A DNA stretch of 64,000 nucleotides from Nocardioides sp. Soil774 (GTDB lineage Bacteria > Actinomycetota > Actinomycetes > Propionibacteriales > Nocardioidaceae), in assembly GCF_001428125.1 (NCBI RefSeq), contig NZ_LMSM01000001.1, positions 125,306-189,305 of the forward strand. The letters are read 5' to 3'. This document shows, piece after piece, positions 1 through 8,186 of this stretch. The notes under the pieces are model-generated. The model did no database searches, had not been told where the DNA came from, and saw only the letters and a program-made list of their open reading frames with translations. Every line of letters starts with the position of its first letter. Positions within the stretch are counted from its first letter, which is position 1. A program made the position numbers and the translations under genes.

Positions 1-2
1 TG

Positions 3-479
3 GTGTCGGCACGGTTCGTCATCTCTAGCGGAACGCTCTTCAACGTGTCCCAGGTGATCCGTGCCGACGGCGCTGACGAGCGACTATTTCTCGACCTGGT
101 CGATCACGAGCTCTGCCTCAGGGTGAGGTCGATGGGCATGCGCGTGGCGGTGGACACCCGACGCGTCCTGAGCCATCCGATCGGCGAAGGAGCCGTCGAA
201 GTGGGATCGCGATTGACCCTCTGGCGTCATCCAGCGTGGCGACGTGAGCTGATGTGGAAGAACTCCTGGTTGTTGGTGCGCGAATACGCCACCCGCAAGC
301 CAATCGACTGCCTGCGTCACCTGATCATGCGATTCGTCGAGACATTCGCCTCGGCACTCGTCTTCCGAGATGGCGGCTACCTTCTATCTGCGGCCAGAGG
401 CACACGGTCGGCCATGACCAACCGGCGCCGGCGCACCGGCTACGGTGAGCAGGACAAGTCGCCGCAGTGGTTGACGTGA
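3..479 (+). CDS. Glycosyltransferase family 2, C-terminal part (5' end outside window)
   Basis: This is the last ~158 codons of a GT2 glycosyltransferase whose start lies before the window; the reading frame is open to the first base. The stretch DERLFLDLVDHELCLRVRSM matches the acceptor-side region seen in rhamnosyltransferase-like GT2 enzymes (family pattern D-E-x-F-x-D-x-V-D-x-E-x-C-x-R), and it is followed by HPIGEG, as in that subgroup. The nucleotide-sugar-binding half with the DxD motif is not in view, so the donor sugar cannot be judged, although dTDP-rhamnose genes occur at 15.9-23.1 kb. The stop codon overlaps the start region of the downstream flippase gene, so the two are probably co-transcribed. 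It presumably acts at the cytoplasmic membrane on a lipid-linked glycan. Confidence 0.8.
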   Translation: MSARFVISSGTLFNVSQVIRADGADERLFLDLVDHELCLRVRSMGMRVAVDTRRVLSHPIGEGAVEVGSRLTLWRHPAWRRELMWKNSWLLVREYATRKPIDCLRHLIMRFVETFASALVFRDGGYLLSAARGTRSAMTNRRRRTGYGEQDKSPQWLT

Positions 480-1801
480 AGATCCCGGTTCGAGGTGCGT
501 GGCTCACCGGATCAGGGATGGCCGCGTCGGCGCTCGGCACACTAGGTGCCACTGCCGTCATGGTCGCCGTGTCGAGCGCGGGCGTCTACTCCGACGTCGC
601 CATTGTCACCCTCGTCGTGCTCCTCACCTCCATGGTGGCCCAGCTCGGAGCGGACCGCGTCGCTGTCGCCGAGGTGCACGGAGCAGGTGCAGGGGCACAC
701 TCGGGGCGGCAGCGAGGTGCCGAGCTCCTGGGTCTGGTGTCCCTCAACGGAGTCGTCGCAGCGGCCCTCCTCATCTCCCCGATCGGCCTGCCGCTGCTCG
801 AGACCCCGCTGACCTCGCCGCTGTCCCTCGTCGAGAAGCTTGCCGTCGCTGCATGGGTATGTTCCGACACCATCCGGCTGGTAGCCGCAGAGCTGCATCG
901 GGCCAACTACAGGTTCGGGTGGGCGCTGGTCTCAGGCATGGGCGTCCGTGCGCCTCTGTTCCTAGGTGCGATCTCGGTCCTGGGGGTTGTCAAGCACGAT
1001 GTCGACCGGACGTCCCTGTTGGTGGCCGCCGCGATCGCGTCGGCCGTCGTGCTGCTGGTGTCCATGTCGCGCGCGTCGCTCGACTTCCCCTGGTGGGTCG
1101 CCCGGCCGCTGCGTGCACTCAAACGGTTGTGGCGTGGTCATCTCTCGATGGTTTTGACCACATGTGCTGCTGCGCTCATCGGAGGCGCCGACGTCTGGAT
1201 CATCGGGGCAACCGCGGAAGGAGCGGTGGCCGCGCCCTACGCTCTAGCGGTGACGGTGGTATCTGGGCTCACCATTGCCACTACGGCTATCACCGGGGGT
1301 GTGCTTCCCTACCTCGCGCAGGCCGTCTCCAAGGGCGAGCTGTCCGAGATCACACCTCGGCTGGTCCCCTTCGTCCGAATCGCCTGCCTGCTCGTTGTCG
1401 TTGGGTACGTCGTCATCGTGTCGCTCAGTCGACCCGCAGCGATCCTGCTGGGCGGGGAGGCCTACACCGACATCACAATCTTCGTGGCGGTCCTTGGTGC
1501 GGGACAGATCGTCAATGTCGCTGCCGGGATCGCGGGCGCTGTCCTCATTGCGACAAGGCGCTACACCGCGCTGATGAGGGCCACCACCTCCGTCTCCCTG
1601 TTGGTCGTGGTCGGAGAGGCGGTGAGCGGGTTCGTGTTCGACAGTCCGTTGATGGTGTGTGCGGTGTCGGCAACGGGCACCGGACTCCTGTCGGTGGTGT
1701 GCGCCGCCACGGTGCGGCGTGTGAGCGGAATCCGCACCGACGCATTTGCACGTGTCACGAGGCTGCCCTCAGTCGACGACGAGCAACCGCTGTACACCTG
1801 A
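467..1801 (+). CDS. Wzx-like polysaccharide flippase (oligosaccharide export membrane protein)
   Basis: The product is a 444-residue, strongly hydrophobic protein with about 12 predicted membrane segments spread along its whole length and only short charged loops, the size and layout of MOP-superfamily polysaccharide flippases. It would move polyprenyl-diphosphate-linked oligosaccharide across the cytoplasmic membrane. The GTG at 467 overlaps the upstream glycosyltransferase by 13 bp. An alternative in-frame GTG at 476 would give a classical GTGA overlap with that gene's TGA stop, so the first three residues are uncertain. Coupling with a glycosyltransferase supports the role. No catalytic motif exists for this family, so the call rests on topology and context. 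Confidence 0.7.
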   Translation: MVDVKIPVRGAWLTGSGMAASALGTLGATAVMVAVSSAGVYSDVAIVTLVVLLTSMVAQLGADRVAVAEVHGAGAGAHSGRQRGAELLGLVSLNGVVAAALLISPIGLPLLETPLTSPLSLVEKLAVAAWVCSDTIRLVAAELHRANYRFGWALVSGMGVRAPLFLGAISVLGVVKHDVDRTSLLVAAAIASAVVLLVSMSRASLDFPWWVARPLRALKRLWRGHLSMVLTTCAAALIGGADVWIIGATAEGAVAAPYALAVTVVSGLTIATTAITGGVLPYLAQAVSKGELSEITPRLVPFVRIACLLVVVGYVVIVSLSRPAAILLGGEAYTDITIFVAVLGAGQIVNVAAGIAGAVLIATRRYTALMRATTSVSLLVVVGEAVSGFVFDSPLMVCAVSATGTGLLSVVCAATVRRVSGIRTDAFARVTRLPSVDDEQPLYT

Positions 1802-1947
1802 GTGAGATGCCAGTCGCGAGATCGCCAGCACACGGTGTGACACCTTTCGCCCGGCTGCGCTCGGCCTGAGAGGGACACGGGCGGCGGTGCTGCCTCGGCG
1901 ATCCTGTGTTGATCGACCATCCAGTAGTTGAACAAGTTAGGGGACCA

Positions 1948-3183
1948 ATGTTCTTGTCTCGTTTCCGGTCGCCCCGCGCCGTGTCGGCGTTTGCGGCGGC
2001 CTTCCTTGTGCTGAGCGTGTTCGGGGGGCCCTCGCCTGCTCACGCACAGCGCATCGAACCCGACTTCTGGGGCATGCACGACAACGACTGGACCACGGCG
2101 CCGACCGTCCCGGTGGGGGCGGCCAACTTCACGACCGCTCTCACGTACTGGCCGAACGTCGAGACCCGCAAGGGCCGCTACGACTGGACGCGGCTCGACC
2201 AGCAGGTCGCTGGTGCTGAGACCCTGGGGGCGCAGCCGATGGTCCTGCTGGGTCAGACCCCGCGCTTCCACTCCGCGCGGCCCCGTTCGGCGGACTTCAC
2301 CGACTTCATGCCCAAGATCAAGGCCTGGAAGCGATGGGTCACCGAGGTCGCCAAGAGGTACGGCACCAAGATCGATTACCAGATCTGGCCCGAGCCCAAC
2401 ATCATCCAGAACTGGCAGGGGAGTCCCCGCCAGATGGCGACGCTCACGGTTGTCGCGTCCAAGGCGATCCAGAAGCACGCCGGGAAGAAGGCGCGGGTCG
2501 TGTCGCCCGCCGTGGCTCTCCGGCTGGCCAGCCAGCGCAGGTGGACCGTCGACTACTTCAAGCAGAGCATCGGGGGCGTGCGGGTCCACCGCTACGTCGA
2601 TGCGATCGCAGTCGACCCCTTCCCGGAGCAGGCGGGCACCCCCGAGGACTCCCACGCGATCGTGCGTGGGATCCGACGTGAGCTCGCTCGGATCGGCGTG
2701 CGCAAGCCGATCTGGAGCAACGAGATCAATTACGGCGTCCCCGGCGGGGGCGCTGTCACGACCACCGAGTATTCCGTGGCCAAGCAGCGCTCCTACGTGA
2801 TCAGGACCTACGTCCTGAGCGCGGCCGCCCGCGTTCAACGTACCTATTGGCTGGGGTGGTTCAGCAACGACACACTTGCGATCAACATGGCCGACAGCAC
2901 CGGCCGCGCACTCGGTCCGGGCAAGTCCTACGCTGTGGTCCACTCGTGGCTCAACAAGACCAACTTCAAGCGCTGCGCCACCAAGAAGGGCATGTGGGTG
3001 TGCACTGCCAAGAAGGGCGACGAGGTCCGCACCATCTATTGGAAGCGTTCGGGCAGCGCCACCACCACGACGCCTCGGTCGACGATCCGCGTCGAGAACC
3101 AGAAGGGCGTTGTCGTCAGCGACGGCGGTCGCACCACCGTCCGCGTGACGACTCGGCCCGTCATGGTCGCGTCGCGTCGCTAG
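1948..3183 (+). CDS. Secreted clan GH-A-like glycoside hydrolase (GH39/GH5-type TIM barrel)
   Basis: A 411-residue exported protein. I place the start at the ATG at 1948 because AGGGGA lies just upstream and the protein then opens with a clear signal peptide (basic FLSRFRSPR, a hydrophobic core, then PAHAQ as probable cleavage site). The mature part resembles clan GH-A barrels of the GH39/GH5 type. Glu149 in IWPEPN sits at the acid/base position and Glu259 in WSNEINYG at the nucleophile position. The residue before the acid/base is Pro, whereas the clan normally has Asn (WNEPN), so substrate or activity may be altered. The C-terminal ~70 residues are Lys/Thr-rich. It follows the flippase gene and ends just before a strong hairpin terminator, so it may process the exported glycan. 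Confidence 0.65.
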   Translation: MFLSRFRSPRAVSAFAAAFLVLSVFGGPSPAHAQRIEPDFWGMHDNDWTTAPTVPVGAANFTTALTYWPNVETRKGRYDWTRLDQQVAGAETLGAQPMVLLGQTPRFHSARPRSADFTDFMPKIKAWKRWVTEVAKRYGTKIDYQIWPEPNIIQNWQGSPRQMATLTVVASKAIQKHAGKKARVVSPAVALRLASQRRWTVDYFKQSIGGVRVHRYVDAIAVDPFPEQAGTPEDSHAIVRGIRRELARIGVRKPIWSNEINYGVPGGGAVTTTEYSVAKQRSYVIRTYVLSAAARVQRTYWLGWFSNDTLAINMADSTGRALGPGKSYAVVHSWLNKTNFKRCATKKGMWVCTAKKGDEVRTIYWKRSGSATTTTPRSTIRVENQKGVVVSDGGRTTVRVTTRPVMVASRR

Positions 3184-3200
3184 TCGACTCCTGCGACGCG

Positions 3201-3234
3201 ACGAGGCCCCGACCGCGAACGGTCGGGGCCTCGT
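3201..3234. terminator. Rho-independent-type hairpin, probably bidirectional
   Basis: A perfect 14-bp inverted repeat (arms 3201-3214 and 3221-3234, left arm ACGAGGCCCCGACC) closes a 6-nt GCGAAC loop. It lies 18 bp after the glycosidase stop codon and between that gene and the oppositely oriented cysN. There is no T-tract, as is common for actinobacterial terminators. Confidence 0.85.
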
Positions 3235-3243
3235 GTGCGTGGG

Positions 3244-3346
3244 TTTCGAGACAGGCGCTGCGCGCCTTCCTCAACCAGCGGTGGGTCGGCTGTGCGCCTT
3301 CCTCAACCAACGGGGGTCGGCTGCGCGCCTCCCTCAACCAGCGATG
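3244..3346. repeat. Tandem imperfect ~31-bp repeat, dispersed hairpin family (array of about 2.8 units)
   Basis: Three successive units start at 3258, 3290 and 3321 with the pattern CTGCGCGCCTTCCTCAACCA followed by GCGGTGGGTCGG or close variants. The first unit is preceded by TTTCGAGACAGGCG, so AGGCGC-TGC-GCGCCT can form a small hairpin. Single copies with the same overall layout occur at 7281-7323 and, on the other strand, at 12101-12137. The array lies between the glycosidase terminator and the end of cysN. Confidence 0.75.
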
Positions 3347-3353
3347 TTCTCGA

Positions 3354-4643
3354 TCAGCTGCCGCTGTTGATCATCCCGGCGCCGACGGTGACGCCGGTCG
3401 CCTCGTCGATCAGGATGAACGAGCCCGTGGTGCGGTTCTTCGAGTAGGGGTCGCAGAGCAGCGGCACGGTGGTGCGCAGCTGGACGCGGCCGATCTCGTT
3501 GAGGCCGAGCTCCTTGGTGTCTTGGTCGCGGTGCAGCGTGTTGACGTCCAAGCGGTACTGGATGTCCTTGACCATCGCGCGGCCCGTGCGGGTGGTGTGC
3601 TTGATGGCCAGCTTCTGGCGCGGCTTGAGCGGCTCGTTGGTCATCCAGCAGACCATCGCGTCGATGTCCTGGCTGGGCTTCGGCGCGTTCTTGGGCCGGG
3701 CGATCATGTCGCCGCGGGAGACGTCGACGTCGTCCTCGAGGTGGACCGTGACCGACATGGGCGGGAACGCCTCGGAGATCTCCTGGTCGAACAGCTCGAC
3801 CTTGGCGATCTTCGACGGCATGCCGCTGGGCAGCACGACGACGTCGTCGCCCTTCTTCAGCACACCGCCGGCCACCTGGCCGGCGTAGCCACGGAAGTCG
3901 TGGTAGGCGTCGGACTTGGGGCGGATGACGTACTGCACGGGGAAGCGGGTGTCCACGAGGTCGCGGTCGGAGGCGACGTGGACGTGCTCGAGGTGGTGCA
4001 TGAGCGTCGGTCCGGAGTACCACGGTGTGTTCTCGGAGCGGTTGACGACGTTGTCACCCTGGAGAGCCGAGATCGGGATGACCTCGAGGTCGGGGATGTT
4101 GAGCTTCGTCGCGAACTGCGTGAACTCCTTGTGGATCTTCTCGTAGACCTCCTCCGACCAGTCGACGAGGTCCATCTTGTTGATCGCGAGCACGAGGTGC
4201 GGCACCCGCAGCAGCGACAGCAGCACCGCGTGGCGGCGCGACTGCTCGGTGAGGCCCTGGCGGGCGTCGACCAGCACGAGGCCCAGGTCGGCGGTCGAGG
4301 CGCCGGTGACCATGTTGCGGGTGTACTGGATGTGGCCGGGGGTGTCGGCGATGATGAACTTGCGCGTGGGCGTAGCGAAGTAGCGATAGGCCACGTCGAT
4401 GGTGATGCCCTGCTCGCGCTCGGAGCGCAGGCCGTCGGTCAGCAGGGCCAGGTCGGTGTAGTCGTAGCCCTTGGACTGGCTGGTCGACTCCACCGCCTCG
4501 AGCTGGTCCTCGAAGATCGACTTGGAGTCGAGGAGCAGGCGCCCGATCAGGGTGGACTTGCCGTCGTCGACCGAGCCCGCGGTCGCGAAGCGGAGCAGGT
4601 CCATCTCGCCCTGGGCGGCGGTGTGCGGGTCGTTGCTGGCCAT
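3354..4643 (-). CDS. cysN: Sulfate adenylyltransferase subunit 1 (GTPase)
   Basis: CysN is the regulatory GTPase of the heterodimeric ATP sulfurylase that makes adenosine 5'-phosphosulfate from sulfate and ATP; GTP hydrolysis drives the reaction. The 430-residue product carries an EF-Tu-like G domain: P-loop GSVDDGKST at residues 23-31, DTPGH at 100-104 and NKMD near 158, followed by beta-barrel domains. Its length is normal for a CysN without a fused APS kinase; an APS kinase is encoded separately at 11.5 kb. The ATG at 4643 is preferred over upstream starts because the protein there begins just before the G domain and the ATG shares one base with the cysD stop (TGATG), which indicates translational coupling. 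Confidence 0.95.
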   Translation of the reverse strand: MASNDPHTAAQGEMDLLRFATAGSVDDGKSTLIGRLLLDSKSIFEDQLEAVESTSQSKGYDYTDLALLTDGLRSEREQGITIDVAYRYFATPTRKFIIADTPGHIQYTRNMVTGASTADLGLVLVDARQGLTEQSRRHAVLLSLLRVPHLVLAINKMDLVDWSEEVYEKIHKEFTQFATKLNIPDLEVIPISALQGDNVVNRSENTPWYSGPTLMHHLEHVHVASDRDLVDTRFPVQYVIRPKSDAYHDFRGYAGQVAGGVLKKGDDVVVLPSGMPSKIAKVELFDQEISEAFPPMSVTVHLEDDVDVSRGDMIARPKNAPKPSQDIDAMVCWMTNEPLKPRQKLAIKHTTRTGRAMVKDIQYRLDVNTLHRDQDTKELGLNEIGRVQLRTTVPLLCDPYSKNRTTGSFILIDEATGVTVGAGMINSGS

Positions 4644-5557
4644 CAGAAGTAGCCTTCCTTCTTGCGGTCTTCCATGGCGGCCTCGGAGAACCGGTCGTCG
4701 CCACGGGTGGCGCCGCGCTCGGTCACACGGGCGATGGCGATCTCGTCGATGATGGCGGCGGTGTCGGTGGCCTCGGACTCGACGCAACCGGTCTGGGTGC
4801 GGTCACCCACGGTGCGGAAGCGCACCATCTTCTTCTCGACCGTCTCGCCGCCCTTGGGCTGGATCTCGGGGCCGAGCGAAAGCAGCATGCCGTCTCGCTC
4901 GATGACCTCGCGCTCGTGGGCGAAGTAGATCGAGGGGATCTCGATCTGCTCGCGGTGGATGTAGTGCCAGATGTCGAGCTCGGTCCAGTTGGACAGCGGG
5001 AAGATCCGCATGTGCTCGCCGGCGTGGATGCGCCCGTTGTAGAGGCTCCAGAGCTCCGGGCGCTGCATCTTGGGGTCCCACTGGCCGAAGTCGTCGCGGT
5101 GGGAGTAGACGCGCTCCTTGGCGCGGGCCTTCTCCTCGTCGCGGCGCCCGCCACCGAAGGCGGCGGTGAAGCCGTGCTCCTCGATGGCGCCCAGCAGGGT
5201 GCCGATCTGCATGCGGTTGCGGCTGGTCTTGCCGTCGTCGACGACGTGCCCGGCTGCGATCGCCTCGTCGATGGTGGCGACGATCATCCGCGCGCCGAGG
5301 CGCTCGACCCACGAGTCACGCGTGGAGAGCACCTCGTCGAAGTCCAGGCCGGTGTCGACCTGGAGCAGCGGGAAGGGGAGCTTGGCCGGGAAGAACGCCT
5401 TCTCCGCCAGGCGGAGCATGACGATGGAGTCCTTGCCACCGGAGAACATCAGGACCGGCTTCTCGAACTCGGCGGCGACCTCACGGAAGATGTGGATCGA
5501 CTCTGCCTCGAGCTGGTCCAGCTGACTCAGCTGGTAGTCGACGTGGGTGTTGGTCAT
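4643..5557 (-). CDS. cysD: Sulfate adenylyltransferase subunit 2
   Basis: CysD is the catalytic, ATP-binding subunit of the CysDN sulfurylase. The 304-residue protein has the PP-loop signature SGGKDS at residues 39-44, typical of the adenylating N-type ATP pyrophosphatase fold, and the family-typical C-terminus GRTQTGC-like (here DRTQTGCVESEATD). It is the first gene of a two-gene cysDN operon on the minus strand. No cysH, cysI or sulfate transporter gene is in the window, so the activated sulfate may serve assimilation elsewhere or sulfation. The divergent GH16 lipoprotein gene begins 102 bp away. Confidence 0.96.
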   Translation of the reverse strand: MTNTHVDYQLSQLDQLEAESIHIFREVAAEFEKPVLMFSGGKDSIVMLRLAEKAFFPAKLPFPLLQVDTGLDFDEVLSTRDSWVERLGARMIVATIDEAIAAGHVVDDGKTSRNRMQIGTLLGAIEEHGFTAAFGGGRRDEEKARAKERVYSHRDDFGQWDPKMQRPELWSLYNGRIHAGEHMRIFPLSNWTELDIWHYIHREQIEIPSIYFAHEREVIERDGMLLSLGPEIQPKGGETVEKKMVRFRTVGDRTQTGCVESEATDTAAIIDEIAIARVTERGATRGDDRFSEAAMEDRKKEGYF

Positions 5558-5659
5558 GGCGCAGCAGGGGCCTCTCTAGGGACAGCAGCCATCATCGTAG
5601 CGACGGGCGTCCGCTCGGAGAATTCGCGTCGCACGGTGTCGTCGGCCAGACTCGACGGA

Positions 5660-6832
5660 ATGAGCCGAACCTCCCGACTCGTGGTCCGTCCGACCCGGTC
5701 CTCGCGCGCGATCACCGTGCTGCTCGCCGTGGGCCTCGTCACGGCCGGCTGCTCGTCCGCCGACAGCCAGTCTGCGCCGCCGTCGTACGAGCAGAGCGAC
5801 GCCGTGCAGGCGCGCATGCTGCCCCAGCTCGCCGCCACCGGTGAGGACACCGAGGGCGCCGACGACGCCGCCTGGGTCGTCGAGGCGGCCGTCCACGACG
5901 TCGAGGAAGGCACCGCCGTCACCCTGGTCGCTGAGACCGGGGACGGCGAGTGGGAGACCGTCTCGGAGGCCGAGACCGACGCCGAGGGCCACGTCGCGCT
6001 GACCTCCACCGCCGACGGCGACCTGCACGTGGTCGTCGGCGACGGGGACGACGCGATCGGCGCCGAGGTCTCCACCGACGACGCGCCCGAGGCGAGCTTC
6101 ACCGACGACTTCGACGAGGACTCCGTCGACGGCGAGGGGGCCCAGTGGTACACCCGCGACCAGGGCCACATCGGCGTACGCACGTGCTCGCGAGCCGACG
6201 CCGACGCGGCCGAGGTCACCGGCGGCGTGCTGCGGCTCAGCGTGCTCGACGACCCCGACCGCGACCTCTGCCAGCCCAACGGCAACCGCAAGAGGTTCCC
6301 GATGCGGCTCAACGGCCACGTCGGCACCGAGGGCACCTACGACTTCACCTATGGCTACGCGGCCGCTCGCATCCGCACGCAGTCCGCGCGCGGGCAGCAC
6401 TCGGCCTTCTGGATGCAGGCCACCGGCGGACAGGCCACGGGCGGCCCGAAGCAGGGCGGCGCGGAGATCGACGTCATGGAGTACTTCGGCGACGACCACC
6501 CCGAGGGCGGGCTCACCAGCTTCACCTACTACCTCGACCAGGCCGGCCGCAAGCAGACCAAGGGCGGCTGGCTGCCCAACGTCGACGAGCTCGGCGACGA
6601 CTGGTCGGAGCAGTTCCACGTCTTCTCCGTCGAGTGGACGCCCCAGGAGTACGTCTTCCGCATCGACGGCCAGGTCACCCAGCGTCTGAAGGGCGAGACC
6701 TCCGGCAAGCCGGAGTTCCTCATCCTCAGCCTGCTGTCGTCCGACTACGAGCTGCCACGCTTCGACGGCAAGCTGCCCGAGCACATGGACGTCGACTGGG
6801 CGCGGGTCTGGGAGACCGGACCGCAGGGCTAA
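5660..6832 (+). CDS. GH16 family lipoprotein (beta-glucanase-like)
   Basis: A 390-residue lipoprotein. The N-terminus has a basic segment, a hydrophobic stretch and a lipobox LVTAGC, so it should be lipidated and anchored outside the membrane. After an acidic ~115-residue region, the C-terminal ~250 residues match glycoside hydrolase family 16: the catalytic motif E-I-D-V-M-E lies at residues 269-274, preceded by SAFWMQATGG and followed by YFGDD. GH16 enzymes cleave beta-1,3 or beta-1,3/1,4 glucans, galactans and related polymers; the substrate cannot be assigned here. The ATG at 5660 is chosen because it yields the lipoprotein signal. A CAGACT box lies 7 nt before it, compatible with a leaderless mRNA. 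The stop overlaps that of dtd on the other strand by 2 bp. Confidence 0.85.
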   Translation: MSRTSRLVVRPTRSSRAITVLLAVGLVTAGCSSADSQSAPPSYEQSDAVQARMLPQLAATGEDTEGADDAAWVVEAAVHDVEEGTAVTLVAETGDGEWETVSEAETDAEGHVALTSTADGDLHVVVGDGDDAIGAEVSTDDAPEASFTDDFDEDSVDGEGAQWYTRDQGHIGVRTCSRADADAAEVTGGVLRLSVLDDPDRDLCQPNGNRKRFPMRLNGHVGTEGTYDFTYGYAAARIRTQSARGQHSAFWMQATGGQATGGPKQGGAEIDVMEYFGDDHPEGGLTSFTYYLDQAGRKQTKGGWLPNVDELGDDWSEQFHVFSVEWTPQEYVFRIDGQVTQRLKGETSGKPEFLILSLLSSDYELPRFDGKLPEHMDVDWARVWETGPQG

Positions 6833-7269
6833 GGGCTGTCCAGCACCAAGGTGGTCGGGCCGTCGTTGACGCTCTCCACCCGCATGTCCGCGCCGAAGCG
6901 GCCCCGCTCGACGTGGGCGCCCAAGCGCTCGAGCTCGGCGCACACCGCGTCGTACACCGGTTCGCTGACCGGCCCCGGAGCCGCTGCCTGCCAGGTGGGG
7001 CGGCGGCCCTTGCGCGCATCGCCGCACAACGTGAACTGGCTGACCACCAGCACCGGTGCGCCGACGTCGCTCGCGCTCTGCTCCCCGCGCAGCAGGCGCA
7101 AGTCCCAGATCTTGCGCGCCATCCAGGCGACGTCCGTCGGACCGTCGGAGTGGGTGACGCCGAGGTAGACCAGGAGCCCTGGCCCGACCTGCTCGCCTCC
7201 GACGGCCCCGACGACCTCGCCGTCGACCCGGACGCTGGCGGAGAGGACCCGCTGGATGACCGCACGCAT
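6829..7269 (-). CDS. dtd: D-aminoacyl-tRNA deacylase
   Basis: Dtd removes D-amino acids (and glycine mischarged on tRNA-Ala) from tRNAs. The 146-residue protein has the standard length and begins MRAVIQRVLSASVRVDG, the family's N-terminal strand. It carries the active-site motif SQFTLCGD and the C-terminal NDGPTTLVLDS, the counterpart of the NxGPVT motif that forms the cross-subunit Gly-cisPro site region. The ATG at 7269 gives exactly the family N-terminus. The gene is single, convergent with the GH16 gene and divergent from the BKACE-type gene; a dispersed repeat lies between the divergent starts. Confidence 0.95.
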   Translation of the reverse strand: MRAVIQRVLSASVRVDGEVVGAVGGEQVGPGLLVYLGVTHSDGPTDVAWMARKIWDLRLLRGEQSASDVGAPVLVVSQFTLCGDARKGRRPTWQAAAPGPVSEPVYDAVCAELERLGAHVERGRFGADMRVESVNDGPTTLVLDSP

Positions 7270-7280
7270 GCGAGAACTGT

Positions 7281-7323
7281 GGTTTCGTGACGGTTGCTGC
7301 GCAACCTCCTCAACCGGCGATGG
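7281..7323. repeat. Single copy of the dispersed hairpin repeat
   Basis: The segment has the same layout as the 3.2-kb repeat: GGTTTCG, then a small hairpin, then CTCCTCAACCGGCGATGG. Here the hairpin arms are GGTTGC and GCAACC around TGC (7292-7306). In the 3.2-kb copy they are AGGCGC and GCGCCT around TGC. Both arms have changed together, which keeps the pairing. Confidence 0.65.
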
Positions 7324-7336
7324 CACGATGACGCCC

Positions 7337-8161
7337 ATGTCTGACGCTCTGCTGATCACGGTCGCCCCCACTGGGGCCGAGACCGCCAAGGCCGACTGCC
7401 CCCAGCTCCCCACCACCCCGGAGGAGATCGCCCGCACCGCAGCCGAGTGCGAGGCCGCGGGCGCGGCGATGATCCACCTCCACGTCCGCGACGGCGAGCA
7501 CGCGCCCACGCTCGACCAGGCGCTGCTGCGCGAGTGGGTCGAGGCGGTGCGCTCGAGCTCGTCGCTCGTCGTGCAGCTCTCGACCGGTGGCTCGGTGCAC
7601 GACCCGCTCGACGAGCGGCTGAAGGTGCTCGACGCCGAGCCCGACTCGTGCAGCCTGACCATGGGCACGACCAACTTCGGCGACGACGTCTTCCTCAACC
7701 CGTGGCCGTTCGTGAAGGACCTCTACCAGCTGGCACTCGAGCGCGGCGTCGCCCCGGAGTTCGAGCTTTTCGACCTCGGCCAGGTGCACGCCCTCGGCCG
7801 GCTCATCCGCGAGTACGGCACCCCCGCCGGCGGCAAGGTGCACGTCGACTTCGTGATGGGGGTGCCCGGCGGGATGCCCGGCACCGCCCCCGCCCTCGTC
7901 GCCGGCGTCAACGCGCTGCCGCCCGAGGTCACATCGTGGTCCGCCACGGGCATCGGCCGCTCGACCCTCGCGGTCGCGATGGCCTCGCTCTCCATGGGTG
8001 GGCACCTGCGCGTCGGCATGGAGGACGTGCTCACCATCAGCCGCGGCGTGCCCGTCGAGTCCAACGCCCAGCTCGTCGCGCGCGCGGTCGACCTCGGGCG
8101 GATCGCGCAGCGCGAGCCGATGACGCCGGCGCAGTGCCGGGAGCTGCTCGGCCTGGGCTGA
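7337..8161 (+). CDS. BKACE-family beta-keto acid cleavage enzyme (3-keto-5-aminohexanoate cleavage protein-like, DUF849)
   Basis: These zinc-dependent TIM-barrel enzymes condense a beta-keto acid with acetyl-CoA and split it to acetoacetate and a CoA ester. The 274-residue product shows the family N-terminus ITVAPTGAE, the metal-binding HLH in MIHLHVRDGE (residues 47 and 49), STGGS, and a C-terminal SNAQLV after the glycine-rich HLRVGMED motif. The ATG at 7337 is chosen because ITVAPTG should lie close to the N-terminus; CACGAT 7 nt upstream could be a -10 box. No lysine-fermentation or carnitine genes are nearby, so the substrate is open. A stem-loop covers the stop codon. Confidence 0.85.
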   Translation: MSDALLITVAPTGAETAKADCPQLPTTPEEIARTAAECEAAGAAMIHLHVRDGEHAPTLDQALLREWVEAVRSSSSLVVQLSTGGSVHDPLDERLKVLDAEPDSCSLTMGTTNFGDDVFLNPWPFVKDLYQLALERGVAPEFELFDLGQVHALGRLIREYGTPAGGKVHVDFVMGVPGGMPGTAPALVAGVNALPPEVTSWSATGIGRSTLAVAMASLSMGGHLRVGMEDVLTISRGVPVESNAQLVARAVDLGRIAQREPMTPAQCRELLGLG

Positions 8162-8185
8162 GGGGTCTCCGCCGGCTCAGCCCGG
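8153..8185. terminator. Stem-loop between convergent genes
   Basis: GGGCTGAG (8155-8162) pairs with CTCAGCCC (8176-8183); the stem extends by a further two pairs, one of them G-U, to about 10 bp. It overlaps the BKACE stop codon and abuts the stop of the opposing lipoprotein gene, so it could terminate both. There is no clear T-run. Confidence 0.5.
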
Positions 8186-8186
8186 T

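Noticed and set aside
3244..3346. A short CRISPR-like array
   Set aside because: The units are directly adjacent without spacers, there are fewer than three full units, related single copies exist elsewhere, and no cas gene is present.
2847..4652. A 601-codon plus-strand frame over the glycosidase end and cysN
   Set aside because: It passes through a strong terminator and the repeat array and lies antisense to cysN; no domain is visible.
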